Assembly (NCBI GenBank): GCA_017522745.1 | Contig: JAFWYI010000188.1 | Span: forward strand, 1-6,150 | DNA from: Mailhella sp. | GTDB taxonomy: Bacteria; Desulfobacterota; Desulfovibrionia; Desulfovibrionales; Desulfovibrionaceae | Length of the DNA stretch: 6,150 nucleotides | Direction: 5' to 3' | Shown here: positions 4,792-6,150 of the stretch, in pieces | Layout of the letters: every line of letters starts with the position of its first letter | Position numbering within the stretch: position 1 is the first letter of the stretch | Position numbers and translations under genes: made by a program | Notes under the pieces: generated by a model | What the model was told of the DNA's origin: nothing | Databases searched by the model: none | What the model saw: only the letters and a program-made list of their open reading frames with translations

Positions 4792-4846
4792 GATAGACCG
4801 CATAAAAACGATGTTTCTCACAAGCTATTTTCGCTTTATTTCACAA
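4770..4846 (-). promoter_or_regulatory. Three direct TTGTGA motifs around the cytochrome promoter
   Basis: TTGTGA occurs on the minus strand at 4846-4841, 4823-4818 and 4775-4770. Two lie upstream of the -35 box and one inside the -35/-10 spacer. TTGTGA resembles a half-site of CRP/FNR-family regulators, but no facing TCACAA half is present at standard spacing, so these are unpaired direct repeats. Regulation through them is a guess. Confidence 0.3.
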
Positions 4847-4854
4847 AGCAGGAT

Positions 4855-4886
4855 AAAAGAAGAGCCGCTCAGTGGCGGCCCTTCTT
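4855..4886 (-). terminator. Terminator of the PpiD/SurA-like gene
   Basis: On the minus strand AAGAAG-G-GCCGC (4886-4875) pairs with GCGGC-U-CUUCUU (4868-4857). This makes a 12-bp stem with one G-U pair and a 6-nt loop, running into TTTT (4858-4855). It starts 4 nt after the stop codon. Confidence 0.88.
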
Positions 4887-4890
4887 CAAA

Positions 4891-6150
4891 TTACTTCTTG
4901 TTCAGCTTTTCCAGCAGAGGAGAGTTGAAAAACTTCACTTCTGCCTGAGCGGCAAGCTGTTCGATGTACGTCTGATAGATCATGCCAGCACGATCGTTCT
5001 GCATACGAGCCATGACTTCGGGCTCCGCCTGCTTCCATTCTTCATCAGAGGGAGACTCCACTTTGGAAAGCACGGCCAGCACGGCACCATCCTGAACACG
5101 ATACGGTTCCTCGAACCAGGTACCGTTCACCTGACCGGCGCTGAATGCGGCCTGTGCAAGAGCGGCATCGGCAACGAGGTCCGTGATATTGCCATCACGG
5201 CCGAAGGATTCGGAGGTCTTCACGACCATATCGGCAGAAGGCTTGCCATCCTTGAACGCGGCACGAGCCTTGCGAGCTTCGTCCATGGCCAGATCGGCGG
5301 CCTTGTTATGCTTGAGGAACTCAATGATGGTCGGGCGGACTTCGTCCAGAGGCTTCACGCTTTCAGGCTTGCTGTTCACCACTTTAAGGATGAGCAGAGA
5401 AGCGCCGGAAGGAACGGGAGTATCGATGACGGTGCCGGCGGCAACAGCCATGATGTTCTTGGCATCGCTGTCACGCACGCCGAGCTTTTCAGCGATATCG
5501 GCGGCAGTCAGCCCGGAAATAGTCTCGACCTTCACACCAGAGGCGACCTTGGCGGCTTCCTCAAAGGTCTTACCGGCAAGAGCCTGAGCAAGAACACTGT
5601 CAGCCTTTTCCTCAAGACCACGACCAGCATTTTCCGTAGCAAGTTCTGCACGCAGGGAATCCTTCACTTCGTCGAAGCTACGGACCTTGGCGGCCTCATG
5701 GCCAACCTTCTTGATAAGGTGGAAGCCGAACTGGGTACGGACAGGAGCGGAAAGTTCACCATCCTTAAGGGCAAAGGCAGCCTTGGAGAATTCAGGCACC
5801 ATCTGACCATCGGTGAACCAGCCAAGATCGCCGCCCTGCTGGGCAGAACCGTCCTGACCGTGAGCCTTGGCGACTTCGGCAAAATCTTCACCGCCGCGGA
5901 GACGGGCTTCAAGAGCCTTGATCTCTTCCTCGGCCTTCTTCACCGCAGAATCGGAAGCATTGGCATCCACGCGGATAAGGATATGGCTCGCACGGATCTT
6001 TTCCGCTTCAGTGTAACGATTGATGCGGACATCATAGGCGGCACGGAGTTCCTCATCAGTAATAGAGGAAGGATCGCCCATGGCGGCAGGATCGAGACGA
6101 ATGATCTCGACATCGAGAGTAGCAGGCACGGAGAAGGCAGCAGCCTGTTC
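4891..6150 (-). CDS. PpiD/SurA-like peptidyl-prolyl isomerase, C-terminal 419 residues
   Basis: The frame is open to the right edge, so the N-terminus (normally a membrane anchor and SurA-N-like chaperone domain) is missing and no start is assigned. PpiD-type proteins are anchored in the inner membrane and help fold secreted and outer-membrane proteins in the periplasm. In fragment numbering, residues 30-50 form the lead helix (T-D-E-E-L-R-A-A-Y-D) typical before the rotamase domain. The parvulin domain spans about 53-148, with H56 in ASHILI, GGDLGWF at 106-112 (D108), M117, F121 and FGFH at 141-144. These match the conserved parvulin active-site set (His, Asp/Cys, Met, Phe, His), so the domain may be catalytically active. 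Residues 155-400 are the helical, PPIase-like C-terminal part, ending in LNKK. A strong terminator follows, isolating it from the cytochrome gene. Confidence 0.9.
   Translation of the reverse strand, partial: EQAAAFSVPATLDVEIIRLDPAAMGDPSSITDEELRAAYDVRINRYTEAEKIRASHILIRVDANASDSAVKKAEEEIKALEARLRGGEDFAEVAKAHGQDGSAQQGGDLGWFTDGQMVPEFSKAAFALKDGELSAPVRTQFGFHLIKKVGHEAAKVRSFDEVKDSLRAELATENAGRGLEEKADSVLAQALAGKTFEEAAKVASGVKVETISGLTAADIAEKLGVRDSDAKNIMAVAAGTVIDTPVPSGASLLILKVVNSKPESVKPLDEVRPTIIEFLKHNKAADLAMDEARKARAAFKDGKPSADMVVKTSESFGRDGNITDLVADAALAQAAFSAGQVNGTWFEEPYRVQDGAVLAVLSKVESPSDEEWKQAEPEVMARMQNDRAGMIYQTYIEQLAAQAEVKFFNSPLLEKLNKK

Overview
The window reads as an ordinary chromosomal segment from a sulfate- or sulfite-reducing member of the Desulfovibrionaceae (Desulfovibrio / Bilophila type). 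The strongest pointer is a periplasmic class III multiheme cytochrome c (cytochrome c3). A YggT protein, a short DUF465 protein and a PpiD/SurA-type chaperone fit a Gram-negative host. Every recognised gene lies on the minus strand, so transcription runs from high to low coordinates. The genus is an inference; no rRNA or other marker gene is present.

Layout in transcription order. (1) 6150-4891: C-terminal 419 residues of a PpiD/SurA-like periplasmic peptidyl-prolyl isomerase, closed by a strong intrinsic terminator (4855-4886). (2) 4855-4118: a self-contained cytochrome c3 unit with a sigma70-type promoter carrying a perfect TTGACA box, a stem-loop at the predicted transcript 5' end, a very strong Shine-Dalgarno, the cytochrome gene, and a terminator with two further hairpins. 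(3) 4102-1702: a probable four-gene operon encoding an acidic coiled-coil protein, a zinc-ribbon protein, YggT and DUF465, with spacers of 65-92 nt and two successive terminators at its end. (4) 1677-290: lysA (diaminopimelate decarboxylase), with a 15-bp perfect palindrome upstream and its own terminator. (5) 245-1: the first 81 codons of a MATE-family multidrug/cation efflux transporter, cut by the window edge.

The genes do not form one pathway. Each transcription unit ends in a recognisable hairpin-plus-T terminator, so the neighbours are probably independent. The unit most worth attention is the cytochrome. It keeps the whole tetraheme c3 framework (two CXXCH, two CX4CH and the four expected distal histidines) but carries a 22-residue insertion that adds a fifth heme-binding motif and a candidate extra axial histidine. 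The second point of interest is the four-gene unit, in which two proteins of unknown function precede two small conserved proteins. One of the unknowns pairs a CXXC...CXXC zinc ribbon with a C-terminal segment resembling the RNA-polymerase-binding Tudor-like tail of UvrD/PcrA. No gene-free stretch exceeds 200 bases. I saw no tRNA, rRNA, CRISPR array, insertion sequence or prophage gene.
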